From: Ornithinibacillus scapharcae TW25
GTDB lineage: Bacteria > Bacillota > Bacilli > Bacillales > Amphibacillaceae
Direction: 5' to 3'
Length of the DNA stretch: 64,000 nt
NCBI RefSeq assembly: GCF_000190475.1
Contig: NZ_AEWH01000060.1
Span: forward strand, 28,532-92,531
Below the pieces are notes generated by a model that was not told the origin of the DNA, ran no database searches, and saw nothing but the letters and a program-made list of their open reading frames with translations. Numbering within the stretch: the first letter of the stretch is position 1; each line of letters begins with the position of its first letter. Below are positions 9,561-19,943 of the stretch, in pieces. A program made the translations under genes and the position numbers.

Positions 9561-10196
9561 TTACACCCCAATGATTTTCAGTAGATCCTTCATATCATGT
9601 AGCATATAGGTTGGATTATATTGCATTAGTTTCGCTTCACCCTTGAGAGACCAAGCAACACCTGCCGTTTTAACTCCAGCATTATGTCCTGATTCTATAT
9701 CATGATGGTTATCGCCAACCATTAATGTCTTTTCTGGTAGTGCATCCAAATGCTCCATTGCCTTTAAGACAGGTTCAGGATGGGGTTTCGCATGCGTGAC
9801 ATTGTCTAATGCAATGATGGTATCAAAATATGAATCAATTCCTGTAACCTTCATTCCTCTTATTGCCGTGGAGCGCATCTTTGTAGTGACTATGCCCATC
9901 TTAATTCCTTGCTGTTTTAACATTTCTAATGTCTCTTTCACATGAGGGAAAGCTTTTACATAGCTGTCATGATGGGCCAGATTATGTTTCCGATAAGTTG
10001 TTATCATCGCTTCAGCTTTGTCTAAATCAATATTCTCAAAAGTCTCCTTTAAAGGAGGACCATTAAAGGCCAGAATTTCTTCAGGTGTATAGTCTAAACC
10101 AAAATGCTTAAACGTATGGATAAAGGACTCATTTATTAATTCATTCGTATCAATCAATGTTCCATCTAAATCAAAAAGTATGGTATGAATGTTCAT
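9561..10196 (-). CDS. ppaX: Pyrophosphatase PpaX
   Basis: A HAD-superfamily phosphatase that hydrolyses the pyrophosphate released when HprK dephosphorylates P-Ser-HPr. The 211-residue product has the HAD motifs FDLDGTLIDT (nucleophile Asp near residue 9), GIVTTKMRS, KPHPEPVLKAM and MVGDNHHDIESG. It lies in the same operon as hprK, as in B. subtilis, which distinguishes it from generic phosphoglycolate phosphatases. It starts 26 bases inside the end of the yvoD frame. Confidence 0.93.
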   Translation of the reverse strand: MNIHTILFDLDGTLIDTNELINESFIHTFKHFGLDYTPEEILAFNGPPLKETFENIDLDKAEAMITTYRKHNLAHHDSYVKAFPHVKETLEMLKQQGIKMGIVTTKMRSTAIRGMKVTGIDSYFDTIIALDNVTHAKPHPEPVLKAMEHLDALPEKTLMVGDNHHDIESGHNAGVKTAGVAWSLKGEAKLMQYNPTYMLHDMKDLLKIIGV

Positions 10197-11129
10197 TCGT
10201 GACTTCCTTTCCCTTGCGTTGCTCCGACCGATTCCATATAAATGCGATAACCATGGTTAAAATAATCGCAGTAACTAATCGGATGACTAATAATGGCCAA
10301 ACTGGAATACCTAGTGGAATAAAGATTAATGTATCTTCCACTACAGCATGGCAGGACACTAAGAAAATCAATGCTAGAGTCGTATCTTTCTTGGATACCC
10401 CATCTTCTTTAACTGCTTGAATCATAAGTCCCGCTCCATAAGCAAGTCCAATAGTCAGACCAGCAACCAACGTTAACGATGTGTTTTTTCCATTCCTAAT
10501 AGCTTTGTAATGGGTGCAAAGCCATTCGATAGCTTCTTAAGCCAGCCTTTTTCTCGTAGTATCTGCATGATTACCATTAATGGAATGACAATAATAGCTA
10601 ATTGAATAACGGCAAGAATGGATGATTGCAATCCATGTAGAATAATTTCTCCCCAACCAGTTAAGTTGACAGACTCTTGAGAAATAAAACCGTACTGGGC
10701 TGACTCTCCACCGCCACTCCAAATCAAGTTGATGGTGACAGCAGCGAGTAAGGCTAGCCCCATCCGTACTCCAACAATTAACCACCACTTAATTCCTACC
10801 TTAGCAGCAACTGCTGACTCTACAAATAAGTTGTGAGAGAAAGATAGCATCATTGCCAGAATGAACACTTCTTTGACTGTAAAATCAAACGAAATGATTG
10901 CTCCAATGCCAGCATATAAATTCAGAACATTTCCCAATACAAGAGGTACAGCAGCTTCACCAGATAGACCGATTAGCCCCATTAATGGACTTATCTTATC
11001 GATAATCCACGGTAGTACAGGTGTATATTGTAAAATTGTTATAATTAATGTTATGGGAAAAATAACTTTTCCTAATGTCCACGTTGTCTGAAGCCCTTGC
11101 TTCAAACCTCGCCCTAACATTCCAGACAT
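10171..11129 (-). pseudogene. yvoD: YvoD membrane protein, split by a single-base frameshift
   Basis: Two ORFs (11129-10473, 218 aa; 10470-10171, 99 aa) together give one membrane protein of about 318 residues of the nucleoside-recognition/spore-maturation-like family. The second part continues with VAGLTIGLAYGAGLM and several transmembrane helices. At 10484-10489 an A run on the coding strand has six bases; a seventh restores one frame reading GMEKNTSLTLVAGL. The gene lies between lgt and ppaX as in B. subtilis. The break may be a real mutation or a homopolymer sequencing error; I favour the latter. Confidence 0.85.
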
Positions 11130-11155
11130 ATACTATTTCCCTCTCTCTAAAGGTG

Positions 11156-12019
11156 TTATTTTTTCTTTTTAGTGTTCTTCTTTTTACCAGTTTTTTTCTT
11201 CTCGACATCCACATAACGCTCAATCACCGTTTTGTATCGGTATATAATCAAGATAATGGCGCCTACAATTAATAGAATAGAGATAAATTGTGCTGTACGA
11301 AGATTACCTACAATATAAAGACTATCGGTACGCATTCCTTCAATGAAGAAACGTCCAACTGAATACGCGGCTAGATAAGTAAGGAATACAGTTCCACGAA
11401 TTAGATTCTTACGTCTTAACCATAATAAAAGTATTAGTACTAAAATATTCCATAATGATTCATATAAGAATGTCGGGTAATAATACGCTCCATCAATACA
11501 CATTTGATTCATGATGAAGTCGGGTAGTAATGTATAATGGGTATCAATCACTGACTGGTTCGTCATTAGCCCACCATGTGCCTCTTGGTTCATGAAGTTA
11601 CCCCAGCGACCAATTGCCTGTCCTAAAATTAAACTAGGTGCCGCAATATCAGCTAATTGCCAGAATGGTACTTTCTTGACACGGGCAAATACAACAGCAG
11701 TTAACACTGCACCAATTAATGCCCCATGAATAGCAATACCGCCTTCCCAAACGGCAAATATCTTCCACCAAGGGCCACCAGCATAACGTTCCCATTCAAA
11801 TGTAACATAGTAGATTCTTGCAAATAAAATTGAAATTGGTATTGCAAACACTACCAAATCTACAAATAAATCTTTTTTAAGTCCTAAACGGTCCGCTTCT
11901 TTCATTGCAATGTATAAACCGAGAAAAGCTCCTAATGCTATAATGACCCCGTACCAATAAATGGAGAAGGAACCGATTTGCAGAAAGACTCGATCAAGGT
12001 TTGGTACCGTACAGCTCAT
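11156..12019 (-). CDS. lgt: Prolipoprotein diacylglyceryl transferase
   Basis: Lgt transfers diacylglycerol from phosphatidylglycerol to the lipobox cysteine of preprolipoproteins, the first step of lipoprotein maturation. The 287-residue integral membrane protein has about seven hydrophobic helices, the catalytic-region His in [11 protein letters not shown], and the signature [14 protein letters not shown]. The C-terminus is a lysine-rich tail ([15 protein letters not shown]) that probably lies in the cytoplasm. It sits 10 bases after hprK. The window itself encodes an Lgt substrate, cytochrome c551. Confidence 0.97.
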   Translation of the reverse strand: MSCTVPNLDRVFLQIGSFSIYWYGVIIALGAFLGLYIAMKEADRLGLKKDLFVDLVVFAIPISILFARIYYVTFEWERYAGGPWWKIFAVWEGGIAIHGALIGAVLTAVVFARVKKVPFWQLADIAAPSLILGQAIGRWGNFMNQEAHGGLMTNQSVIDTHYTLLPDFIMNQMCIDGAYYYPTFLYESLWNILVLILLLWLRRKNLIRGTVFLTYLAAYSVGRFFIEGMRTDSLYIVGNLRTAQFISILLIVGAIILIIYRYKTVIERYVDVEKKKTGKKKNTKKKK

Positions 12020-12029
12020 AAACTCACTC

Positions 12030-12965
12030 CTATTCCATATCTTTTTCTAGTTCAATCATGTTTGCTAATCTGTCCGCAAATTCTTCTGCTGCATTGACAC
12101 CCATCCGTTTTAATCGGAAGTTCATTGCTGCAACCTCAATAATAACAGCAAGGTTTCGTCCTGGTCGTACTGGGACAGTAGCTTTCGGTAGCTCTACATC
12201 CATGATTTTCATTTTCTCTTCATCTAATCCTAAACGATCATATTGTTTTTTTGGATCCCAGATTTCCAGGTCGATTATTAAGGAGATCTTCTTATGACTA
12301 CGGACAGCGCCCGCACCAAATAACGTCATGACATTAATAATTCCTAAGCCCCTAATTTCTAGTAAATGCTCAATCAATGGTGGAGAGTTTCCAATTAACG
12401 TATCGTAATCTTCTTGGCGAATCTCCACACTGTCATCTGCTACAAGACGGTGCCCTCGTTTTACTAATTCCAGTGCAGTTTCACTCTTACCGACACCACT
12501 CTGCCCGGTAATTAATACGCCAACACCATAAATATCCACCAAAACACCATGAATAGCGGTAAAAGGGGCAAATTTTGCCTCCAAGAAATTAGTTAACCTG
12601 CTTATCACTCTAGTTGTTTTTCTTGGTGAATGTAAAATTGGTACGCCAGAGTTATTCGCAGCATCAATCATCACTTGTGGTATAGCCATTCCCCTAGAAA
12701 TCACAATTCCTGGGGTAATATCGGTACATATCTTAGTCATCCGGTCCATTTGTTCCTCAAGACTCAGATCGAGAAAATATGTCATCTCTGTTTTTCCTAT
12801 TAATTGCAGTCTTTCTTTTGGATAGTACTTAAAATATCCTGTCATTTCAATCCCTGGTCGTGAGATATCACTTGTCGTTATTTCTCTATGTATACCTTCT
12901 TCACCAGCTACTAATTCTAAATTGAAATTCTCTAATAGATCTTTGGTCCGTACAATTGTTGTCAT
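12030..12965 (-). CDS. hprK: HPr(Ser/Thr) kinase/phosphorylase
   Basis: HprK phosphorylates HPr and Crh on Ser46 when glycolytic intermediates are high and reverses this with phosphate when they are low, driving CcpA-dependent catabolite repression. The product (311 residues from ATG 12965, which follows GGAGGAAGG) has the P-loop GQSGVGKSE at about 154-162, the catalytic-region [11 protein letters not shown] and the family signature [11 protein letters not shown]. An in-frame start 15 bases upstream lacks a good ribosome site. Its target crh and partner ppaX are nearby. Confidence 0.97.
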   Translation of the reverse strand: MTTIVRTKDLLENFNLELVAGEEGIHREITTSDISRPGIEMTGYFKYYPKERLQLIGKTEMTYFLDLSLEEQMDRMTKICTDITPGIVISRGMAIPQVMIDAANNSGVPILHSPRKTTRVISRLTNFLEAKFAPFTAIHGVLVDIYGVGVLITGQSGVGKSETALELVKRGHRLVADDSVEIRQEDYDTLIGNSPPLIEHLLEIRGLGIINVMTLFGAGAVRSHKKISLIIDLEIWDPKKQYDRLGLDEEKMKIMDVELPKATVPVRPGRNLAVIIEVAAMNFRLKRMGVNAAEEFADRLANMIELEKDME

Positions 12966-13046
12966 TTTACCTTCCTCCATTAGCTTTCCTAACTGCTTTT
13001 CATTGTAGCATATTTTAGCAGCTTGAAGGAATTAAACCTTCTGTAT

Positions 13047-13080
13047 AAAAATAAAAAGCATAGGCTCATCAAACCTATGC
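13047..13080 (-). terminator. Terminator after the yvlD gene
   Basis: On the minus strand GCATAGG-TTTGATGAG-CCTATGC is followed by TTTTTATTTTT. It separates yvlD from hprK. Confidence 0.85.
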
Positions 13081-13088
13081 ACAAGAAA

Positions 13089-13448
13089 CTATGATGTAAG
13101 TGGGTCTTTTACGAATTTAGTTAGTAGGATGTTCAATATAGATAAGACTATTGCTGCTATTAGTGCCGTTCCAAAACCATCAATAATAAATGTTTCCCCT
13201 ATAACTGCCTGGGTAATCATCAATGTAATCGCATTAATCACAAACAGGAACAAGCCTAGAGTTAATACTGTTAAGGGTAAAGTGAGTACGATGAGTATTG
13301 GTTTTACAATAACATTCAGTAAAGATAAAATAAAAGCTGCCAGTATAGCTGTACCAAATCCACCTATATGAAACGATTCAAATATCTGAGCTACTACCCA
13401 TAAGGCAATAGCATTCAAAATAAGTGATAGTATCCAACGAGTAAACAC
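13089..13448 (-). CDS. yvlD: Phage-holin-like membrane protein (YvlD, DUF360/Mycobact_memb type)
   Basis: A 119-residue protein with four hydrophobic helices (about residues 5-22, 28-50, 54-80 and 90-112) and conserved NxxxKPILIVLTLPLTVLTLGLF. That sequence is typical of the YvlD/phage-holin family IV annotation. Despite that label the family is chromosomal, not phage-borne. In B. subtilis yvlD lies between uvrA and hprK, as here. Its biochemical role is unknown. Confidence 0.88.
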   Translation of the reverse strand: MFTRWILSLILNAIALWVVAQIFESFHIGGFGTAILAAFILSLLNVIVKPILIVLTLPLTVLTLGLFLFVINAITLMITQAVIGETFIIDGFGTALIAAIVLSILNILLTKFVKDPLTS

Positions 13449-13573
13449 TCTTTCACCTCCCTGCGTACATAATATAATTCGCCAAGATTTTGTCTATTCC
13501 TCCCGAGGTTTTCTATTATTCATATTTATAGAGAAGATAAAGGATGAGTAGGAAAGTCTATAACCCTGTAAAC

Positions 13574-13604
13574 AAAAAGCCCTGTACATTATTGTACGGG
13601 GCTT
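13574..13604 (-). terminator. Terminator after bshB2
   Basis: AAGCCCCGTACAATAATGTACAGGGCTT followed by TTTG on the minus strand, directly after the bshB2 stop. Confidence 0.85.
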
Positions 13605-13609
13605 GGTTC

Positions 13610-14275
13610 TTAAAATTTCCAAATGTAAAACGACTCAATACTTAATCGTTTCATTGCCTCTTCTTTTAAATCATTAGAAAGGTCATCACTTTGATTCCAA
13701 CTACGGATAACTCCATTGGCTTGGGACTGATGACAAAGAATAGCTTCCATTTTCTTATCAAAGTTATCACGTACATCATTTATAATTTGTGGGACACCTA
13801 GGTCTTCTAATTGCGTGTTTGTTATCGCTTGAGCCCATACCGTAGGACGTTTTTCTTCATCTATTAATCTCACTGCTTCAATCGCAGCTGCCCCTAACGC
13901 ATTATGATCTGGGTGTACTGCATGTTCTGGATAATGTGTTATAACTAAACTTGGTTCTAATTCCTCCAGAATCCCTTTTATATGCTGCGCTACTTCGTTT
14001 CTGTCCTCATATTCTAGTGTCTTATCACGATAGCCTAACATTCTTAATTCCATATCTAGCACATTACAAGCATTAATCAATTCTTGTTTTCTAATCTCTG
14101 GTAAGGTTTCCCGATTAGCAAATGTCGGGTTTCCCATATTTCTTCCCATTTCTCCAAGAGTGCCACATAGATATGTTACTGGTACCCCTTGGTCTCGAAA
14201 CTTCGCAATTGTTCCAGCAGCACCAAAAGATTCATCGTCTGGATGTGGATATATAACAACAACGTGTTTTTCCAT
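13610..14275 (-). CDS. bshB2: Bacillithiol biosynthesis deacetylase BshB2
   Basis: A LmbE/PIG-L-family zinc deacetylase that removes the acetyl group from GlcNAc-malate in bacillithiol synthesis, or acts on bacillithiol conjugates. The 221-residue product shows the zinc motif PHPDDESFGAAG near residues 11-22 and ITHYPEHAVHPDHNALG with the second zinc His cluster. TLGEMGRNMGNP is typical of the BshB2 (YojG) branch rather than BshB1. It is preceded by a YojF-like gene, the same pair as yojF-yojG in B. subtilis but at a different chromosomal place. Confidence 0.9.
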   Translation of the reverse strand: MEKHVVVIYPHPDDESFGAAGTIAKFRDQGVPVTYLCGTLGEMGRNMGNPTFANRETLPEIRKQELINACNVLDMELRMLGYRDKTLEYEDRNEVAQHIKGILEELEPSLVITHYPEHAVHPDHNALGAAAIEAVRLIDEEKRPTVWAQAITNTQLEDLGVPQIINDVRDNFDKKMEAILCHQSQANGVIRSWNQSDDLSNDLKEEAMKRLSIESFYIWKF

Positions 14276-14299
14276 TTTATCACCTTTCTTCCGATTCCA

Positions 14300-14653
14300 T
14301 TAATAATGAAATGGTGTTTCACTTATTTGTAATGCAACCATTAAACGACCTTCACGATCATGGCCCGCCATTAAAAGCTTTTCATTTTCAAAGAGTTCCC
14401 AATCCGTTAGACCTTCTGCATAGATCCATCCAATCTCCATTTTTAAGCCTGCACGGTAGGATTTCCCATCGCCTACTATTTTTGCTTGATTAAAACGAAC
14501 TTTTGCATTTCGAATATAAACGCCTACATTATATGCCTTCTCATTAACATGACTAGCGTAAGCACCATTTGTTGTTTCCAAGTGAATATATACCTCTTTC
14601 CCAACAAAGCTTTCTAGCTTTTCTTGGACCTTCGTAATATCGATTGGTTTCAT
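14300..14653 (-). CDS. YojF-family protein (DUF1806)
   Basis: A 117-residue soluble protein whose sequence (NAKVRFNQAKIVGDG, YRAGLKMEIGWIYAEGLT, LMAGHDREGRLMVALQIS) matches what I recall of the DUF1806/YojF family. The family has a structure-only characterisation and no assigned reaction. It is 24 bases upstream of bshB2 and co-oriented, so it probably belongs to the same transcript. A link to bacillithiol metabolism is inferred from this repeated pairing. Confidence 0.85.
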   Translation of the reverse strand: MKPIDITKVQEKLESFVGKEVYIHLETTNGAYASHVNEKAYNVGVYIRNAKVRFNQAKIVGDGKSYRAGLKMEIGWIYAEGLTDWELFENEKLLMAGHDREGRLMVALQISETPFHY

Positions 14654-14727
14654 TCGAACTCCTCCTTCAATCTATTTTTACAATACAGAATCAAGAACTC
14701 TAGGTCAAAAGTTTAAGCTCGTAATAA

Positions 14728-14764
14728 GATAGACAGCAAAGGAAATTTTCCCTTACTGTCTATC
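14728..14764 (-). terminator. Hairpin after uvrA
   Basis: GATAGACAGTAAGGGAAA and TTTCCTTTGCTGTCTATC form a long stem with few mismatches just past the uvrA stop. The T tract after it is weak. Confidence 0.6.
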
Positions 14765-14766
14765 AT

Positions 14767-17643
14767 CTAGTTAACTTTTATTTCTTCTTTTTCCTTCAAT
14801 AATTCTTGTTGTCTTTTCTTATCTCTTTCTAATACAGGCTTTAAGTAACGTCCCGTATAGGAAATTTCTTGTTTTGCTATCTCTTCCGGAGTACCTGTGG
14901 CAATAATTTGACCGCCACCAGCACCACCTTCTGGTCCTAAATCAATGAGATAATCTGCAGTTTTAATAACATCCAAATTATGTTCAATGATTAATACGGT
15001 ATCGCCATTATCAACTAGACGTTGAAGTACTTTTAATAATCGGCTTATATCATCAACATGTAAACCTGTTGTCGGTTCATCCAGAATATAAAGTGTCTTT
15101 CCATTGGAACGGCGATGTAACTCACTAGCAAGTTTCACGCGTTGTGCTTCCCCACCAGATAAAGTTGTTGCCGGTTGTCCAAGTGTTACATATCCTAACC
15201 CTACATCTACAATGGTTTGTATTTTACGTTTTATTTTCGGGATATTCGTAAAAAATTCATTGGCTTCTTCAATCGTCATATCTAAAATATCAGAAATACT
15301 CTTACCTTTATATTTGACCTCTAATGTTTCACGGTTATAGCGTTTCCCTTCACACACTTCACAAGGTACATAAACATCCGGTAAGAAGTGCATTTCAATT
15401 TTGATGATTCCATCACCTTTACATGCTTCACAACGGCCACCCTTAACGTTAAAGCTAAATCGGCCTTTTTTATACCCTCTTACCTTTGCCTCATTAGTGG
15501 ATGCAAAAACATCTCGAATATCATCAAAAACGCCTGTATAGGTGGCTGGGTTGGACCGTGGTGTTCGGCCAATTGGTGATTGGTCTATATTAATGACCTT
15601 CTCTAAATGGTCTAATCCCTTGATTTTTTTATGTTTTCCAGGAATTAATTTACTCCTATTTAATTCTCTAGAAGCTGCTTTGAAGATGATTTCATTCACT
15701 AGGGAACTCTTACCTGATCCAGAAACACCTGTTACAACAGTAAACAGTCCTATTGGAATTTTAGCTGAGACATGTTTTAAATTGTTTTCTGAAGCCCCTA
15801 TAACTTCTAAGAAACGTTTGTCAGGCTTTCTACGGTCAATCGGTAGAGGTATGAATTTCTCCCCAGAAAGATATTTTCCAGTAAGTGATTTTTCATCATT
15901 CATCACTTCTTCCGGTGTTCCACTAGAAATGATTTGTCCACCGTGTTTGCCTGCGCCAGGACCGATATCAATTAACCAATCAGCTGCAAGCATGGTGTCC
16001 TCGTCATGCTCCACGACTATTAATGTATTATCTAAGTCTCGCATTCCCTTTAAGGCACCTATTAATTTATCATTATCTCGTTGATGTAAACCTATTGAAG
16101 GCTCATCCAGTACATACAGAACACCAGTTAAAGCTGAACCAATTTGTGTTGCTAAACGAATTCGTTGAGCCTCTCCACCGGAGAGTGTTCCCGCGGTTCG
16201 CGAAAGGGTTAAATAATCTAAACCGACATTAACTAGAAATTCTAATCGATTATTGATTTCCTTTAATAATAGCTTTGCAATTTGTTCTTCTTTTTTAGAT
16301 AGGTTTAACTCTTGGAAGAATTTCACTGCTTGGGTAATGGAAAAGTTTGTAACATTACTAATATGAAGTCCGTCAACTAGTACTGCTAGTGCTTCTTCTT
16401 TAAGACGATGTCCTTTACAAGTTGGACATTCCTTATTCCGCATATATTTCTCTAATGTTTCACGAATGAAATCAGAAGAGGATTCCTTATAACGACGTGC
16501 TATATTATGAAGGACTCCTTCAAACTGAATCATATTATTACGGGTTTGACCAAACTCACTTTCATAGTAAAAATGAATCTTTTCATCACCACTACCATAA
16601 AGGATTTTATCCATTTGTTCCTTTGGTATATCTTTTACCGGGATATCCATATTTATTTCATAGTGCTCACACACACTCTTTAATAGTTGTGGATAATACT
16701 GTGAACTAATTGGTTCCCACGCAGCAATTGCATGCTCATTAAGTGTCTTTTCCCAATCTGGAATAACCAAATCAACATCCACTACCAGATTTGTACCTAA
16801 TCCATCACAGGATGGACACGCACCGAAAGGACTATTGAAAGAAAATAATCTCGGTTCTAAATCACTTATTGAAAAACCACATTCCGGGCATGCATGATTT
16901 TCACTAAAAACAAGTTCTTCCTCACCCATTACATCGACGATAATCTTACCTTCTCCTAAATTTAATGCCGCTTCAATCGAATCACTTAAACGGGCTTCAA
17001 TGTCTGGCTTAACAATTACTCGGTCAATAACTACCTCAATTGTATGCTTTTTATTTTTGTCTAGCTTAATTTCTTCCGTAATCTCTCGCATTTCTTTGTC
17101 AACGCGAATCCGGACATAACCTTCTTTTTTCAGCTTTTCAAGTACTTTTACATGCTCCCCCTTACGTCCTGATATAACTGGAGCAAGAATTTGCATTTTC
17201 GTTCTTTCCGGGTATTCCATAATTCGATCAACCATTTGTTGAATGGTCTGTGACGAAATCTCAATTCCGTGTTTTGGACAAGTAGGATGACCGATTCTAG
17301 CATATAACAAACGCAGGTAATCATAAATCTCTGTAACAGTTCCAACAGTAGAGCGAGGATTTCTGCTCGTTGTTTTTTGATCGATTGCAATTGCTGGAGA
17401 TAAACCATCAATTGTATCGACATCCGGTTTATCCATTTGTCCTAAAAACTGTCTAGCATAAGCAGATAAAGACTCCACATAGCGTCTCTGTCCTTCAGCA
17501 TAGATTGTATCGAATGCTAAGGATGATTTACCGGAACCAGATAAACCTGTTACGACTACTAGTTTATTTTTTGGAATAGATATATCAATATTCTTTAGAT
17601 TATGTGCCCTCGCACCTTTTATATTAATCATCTTGCTTTGCAT
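14767..17643 (-). CDS. uvrA: Excinuclease ABC subunit A
   Basis: UvrA is the damage-recognition ATPase of nucleotide excision repair and loads UvrB. The 958-residue product has the normal length, two ABC ATPase halves (Walker [11 protein letters not shown] near residue 33 and [11 protein letters not shown] near 645), two signature LSGGEAQR motifs, and zinc modules CPECGF and CEACKGDG...CEVC. The start ATG follows GCGGAAGGATG. The gene begins 7 bases after uvrB, so the two are co-transcribed. Confidence 0.98.
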   Translation of the reverse strand: MQSKMINIKGARAHNLKNIDISIPKNKLVVVTGLSGSGKSSLAFDTIYAEGQRRYVESLSAYARQFLGQMDKPDVDTIDGLSPAIAIDQKTTSRNPRSTVGTVTEIYDYLRLLYARIGHPTCPKHGIEISSQTIQQMVDRIMEYPERTKMQILAPVISGRKGEHVKVLEKLKKEGYVRIRVDKEMREITEEIKLDKNKKHTIEVVIDRVIVKPDIEARLSDSIEAALNLGEGKIIVDVMGEEELVFSENHACPECGFSISDLEPRLFSFNSPFGACPSCDGLGTNLVVDVDLVIPDWEKTLNEHAIAAWEPISSQYYPQLLKSVCEHYEINMDIPVKDIPKEQMDKILYGSGDEKIHFYYESEFGQTRNNMIQFEGVLHNIARRYKESSSDFIRETLEKYMRNKECPTCKGHRLKEEALAVLVDGLHISNVTNFSITQAVKFFQELNLSKKEEQIAKLLLKEINNRLEFLVNVGLDYLTLSRTAGTLSGGEAQRIRLATQIGSALTGVLYVLDEPSIGLHQRDNDKLIGALKGMRDLDNTLIVVEHDEDTMLAADWLIDIGPGAGKHGGQIISSGTPEEVMNDEKSLTGKYLSGEKFIPLPIDRRKPDKRFLEVIGASENNLKHVSAKIPIGLFTVVTGVSGSGKSSLVNEIIFKAASRELNRSKLIPGKHKKIKGLDHLEKVINIDQSPIGRTPRSNPATYTGVFDDIRDVFASTNEAKVRGYKKGRFSFNVKGGRCEACKGDGIIKIEMHFLPDVYVPCEVCEGKRYNRETLEVKYKGKSISDILDMTIEEANEFFTNIPKIKRKIQTIVDVGLGYVTLGQPATTLSGGEAQRVKLASELHRRSNGKTLYILDEPTTGLHVDDISRLLKVLQRLVDNGDTVLIIEHNLDVIKTADYLIDLGPEGGAGGGQIIATGTPEEIAKQEISYTGRYLKPVLERDKKRQQELLKEKEEIKVN

Positions 17644-17650
17644 GACTTGG

Positions 17651-19636
17651 TCATCCTTCCGCTTTTAATTCAAATAAAATATCACGAAGCTCTGCTGCCT
17701 TTTCGAAATCTAATGCTTTAGCAGCTTCACGCATTTCCTGCTCGATACTTTCGATAACTTTCTCTCGTTCCTTCTTCGTTAACTTCGCAAGACTCTTCGT
17801 TTTCTCTGCATATTCTGTTTGTTCCTCTGCAGCTACAGTTGCTCGAATAACATCACGTACATCCTTTTTAATTGTTTGTGGGGTGATGTTATGCTCCTTA
17901 TTGTAAGCAATTTGCTTTTCACGACGACGTTCTGTTTCCTCTATCGCTTTTTGCATGGAGTCAGTCATCTTATCCGCATACATAATGACCTGCCCATTCG
18001 CGTTACGTGCAGCTCTACCAATTGTTTGGATTAACGAACGCTCCGAACGAAGGAACCCTTCTTTATCCGCATCCAAGATGGCAACAAGTGAAACCTCTGG
18101 AATATCAAGTCCTTCACGAAGTAAATTAATTCCTATTAGAACATCATATTTTCCTACACGTAAATCACGGATGACCTCTATCCGTTCTAACGTCTTTATT
18201 TCACTGTGTAAGTACGCAACTTTAATGCCGATTTCTTTCAAGTAGTCCGTTAAATCCTCCGACATTTTCTTCGTTAAAGTTGTGACAAGCACTCGTTCAT
18301 TTTTCTCAGTACGCTTATTTATTTCTCCGATTAGATTATCAATTTGACCTTCAATCGGACGTACTTCTATTAGAGGGTCTAATAAACCTGTTGGACGAAT
18401 AATTTGTTCTGTCATAACAGGAGTATGTTCCATTTCATATGGACCTGGTGTAGCAGATACAAAAATAATTTGATTCACTTTTTTCTCAAACTCATCAAAT
18501 TTTAATGGTCTGTTATCTAATGCGGAAGGCAAGCGAAATCCATGATCCACTAAAACCTGTTTTCTCGCTTGGTCACCATTATACATTCCTCTTACTTGTG
18601 GAAGTGTAACATGGGATTCATCCACAACAACTAAAAAGTCTTTTGGAAAGAAGTCTAGCAATGTATATGGCGTTGCGCCCGCTTCTCTAAGTGTAAGATG
18701 TCTGGAATAGTTCTCTATTCCTGAACAAAATCCCATCTCACGCATCATCTCTAAGTCATAATTTGTCCGCTGTTCCAACCGTTGTGCCTCTAAAAGCTTA
18801 TTTTGACTGCGAAGCTCTTCTAACCGTTCTTCTAATTCTTTTTCAATATTAGCTATTGCTAATTTCATTTTCTCATCGCCTGTTACGAAGTGAGAGGCTG
18901 GGAAAATAGCAACATGTTCACGGTCACCGATGATTTCTCCTGTCAAAGCATCAACCTCACGTATCCGATCAATCTCATCCCCAAAAAACTCCACACGGAT
19001 ACAATGTTCTTCTTTGGAAGCCGGGATAATCTCAACAGAATCCCCACGCACACGGAATGTACCACGCTGGAAGTCTATATCATTTCGCGCGTATTGAATA
19101 TCGACTAAGTTTCGTAAAAGCTGGTCACGATCTTTTTCCATACCCATACGGAGTGATAGCACTTGATTTCGATATTCTTCTGGGTTACCTAATCCATAAA
19201 TACACGATACACTGGCAACAATGAGCACATCATTTCGTTCAAATAATGCCGATGTTGCAGAGTGGCGTAACTTATCAATTTCATCATTTATACTTGCATC
19301 TTTTTCGATGAATGTATCGGTAGAAGGAACATATGCTTCTGGCTGATAATAATCATAGTAGCTAACAAAATACTCTACCGCGTTGTTAGGGAAAAACTCC
19401 TTAAATTCACTATATAACTGACCGGCCAATGTCTTATTATGAGCAATTACAAGTGTTGGACGATTAATCTCCTTTACCACATTGGAAACAGTAAATGTTT
19501 TCCCAGTACCAGTAGCCCCCAACAAAGTCTGGTGTCGTTGTCCTGCGAGAACTCTTTGAACCAATTCATCAATTGCTTTAGGTTGATCCCCACGTGGTTC
19601 ATATTTTGAAACTAATTGAAATTTATTATTTTCCAT
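17651..19636 (-). CDS. uvrB: Excinuclease ABC subunit B
   Basis: UvrB is the helicase-like scaffold that verifies damage and recruits UvrC. The 661-residue product has Walker A GATGTGKT (residues 40-47), the beta-hairpin [12 protein letters not shown], the DEAD-type motif [11 protein letters not shown], helicase motif [11 protein letters not shown], and a C-terminal UVR domain ([19 protein letters not shown]). A likely LexA operator lies about 70 bases upstream, so damage induction is expected. Confidence 0.98.
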   Translation of the reverse strand: MENNKFQLVSKYEPRGDQPKAIDELVQRVLAGQRHQTLLGATGTGKTFTVSNVVKEINRPTLVIAHNKTLAGQLYSEFKEFFPNNAVEYFVSYYDYYQPEAYVPSTDTFIEKDASINDEIDKLRHSATSALFERNDVLIVASVSCIYGLGNPEEYRNQVLSLRMGMEKDRDQLLRNLVDIQYARNDIDFQRGTFRVRGDSVEIIPASKEEHCIRVEFFGDEIDRIREVDALTGEIIGDREHVAIFPASHFVTGDEKMKLAIANIEKELEERLEELRSQNKLLEAQRLEQRTNYDLEMMREMGFCSGIENYSRHLTLREAGATPYTLLDFFPKDFLVVVDESHVTLPQVRGMYNGDQARKQVLVDHGFRLPSALDNRPLKFDEFEKKVNQIIFVSATPGPYEMEHTPVMTEQIIRPTGLLDPLIEVRPIEGQIDNLIGEINKRTEKNERVLVTTLTKKMSEDLTDYLKEIGIKVAYLHSEIKTLERIEVIRDLRVGKYDVLIGINLLREGLDIPEVSLVAILDADKEGFLRSERSLIQTIGRAARNANGQVIMYADKMTDSMQKAIEETERRREKQIAYNKEHNITPQTIKKDVRDVIRATVAAEEQTEYAEKTKSLAKLTKKEREKVIESIEQEMREAAKALDFEKAAELRDILFELKAEG

Positions 19637-19941
19637 AGCCTTCCCTCCGTCCTGAACCTTCCTTTAGTTTATCATAGTCTGTCATTTTTTTAACAGAAAT
19701 ACGAACTAACATTCGATTCTTTTCTAATTACATACTACCTATTCTTTCCATTCTATTCAAGCGTTTAGTACGAAATTTTTTAAATAGAAGGCGGACTGTA
19801 CAAATGCTTGCTAAAGATTTTGACTTGCTCAGCTTTTATCTCCACCGTTCTTTGGCAACATCATCCCAAAAAACCAACATATACACCCTTTCCCCAACTT
19901 CCTTCCCTCAAGAAAAAAACAACTACTAATAAAAGCAGTTG
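19637..19941. other. Intergenic region with uvrB control sequences
   Basis: It holds the uvrB ribosome site, a minus-strand -10-like TATGAT (19671-19676), a LexA-like box at 19702-19715 and the terminator of the upstream glycosyltransferase gene at 19913-19943. Nothing coding is seen between about 19716 and 19912. Confidence 0.6.
19702..19715 (-). promoter_or_regulatory. Probable LexA (SOS) box for uvrBA
   Basis: CGAACTAACATTCG differs at one position from the Bacillus SOS consensus CGAAC-N4-GTTCG. It lies upstream of a TATGAT -10 and 66 bases before the uvrB start. uvrB-uvrA are known LexA targets in B. subtilis. Confidence 0.75.
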
Positions 19942-19943
19942 TT
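19913..19943 (-). terminator. Terminator of the glycosyltransferase gene
   Basis: AACAACT and AGTTGTT flank a 12-base loop and are followed by TTTTTTT on the minus strand. The upstream arm overlaps the stop codon at 19942. Confidence 0.75.

Noticed and set aside
13089-13448. Prophage holin
   Set aside because: The holin-like label reflects family naming only; this is the chromosomal yvlD gene next to hprK.
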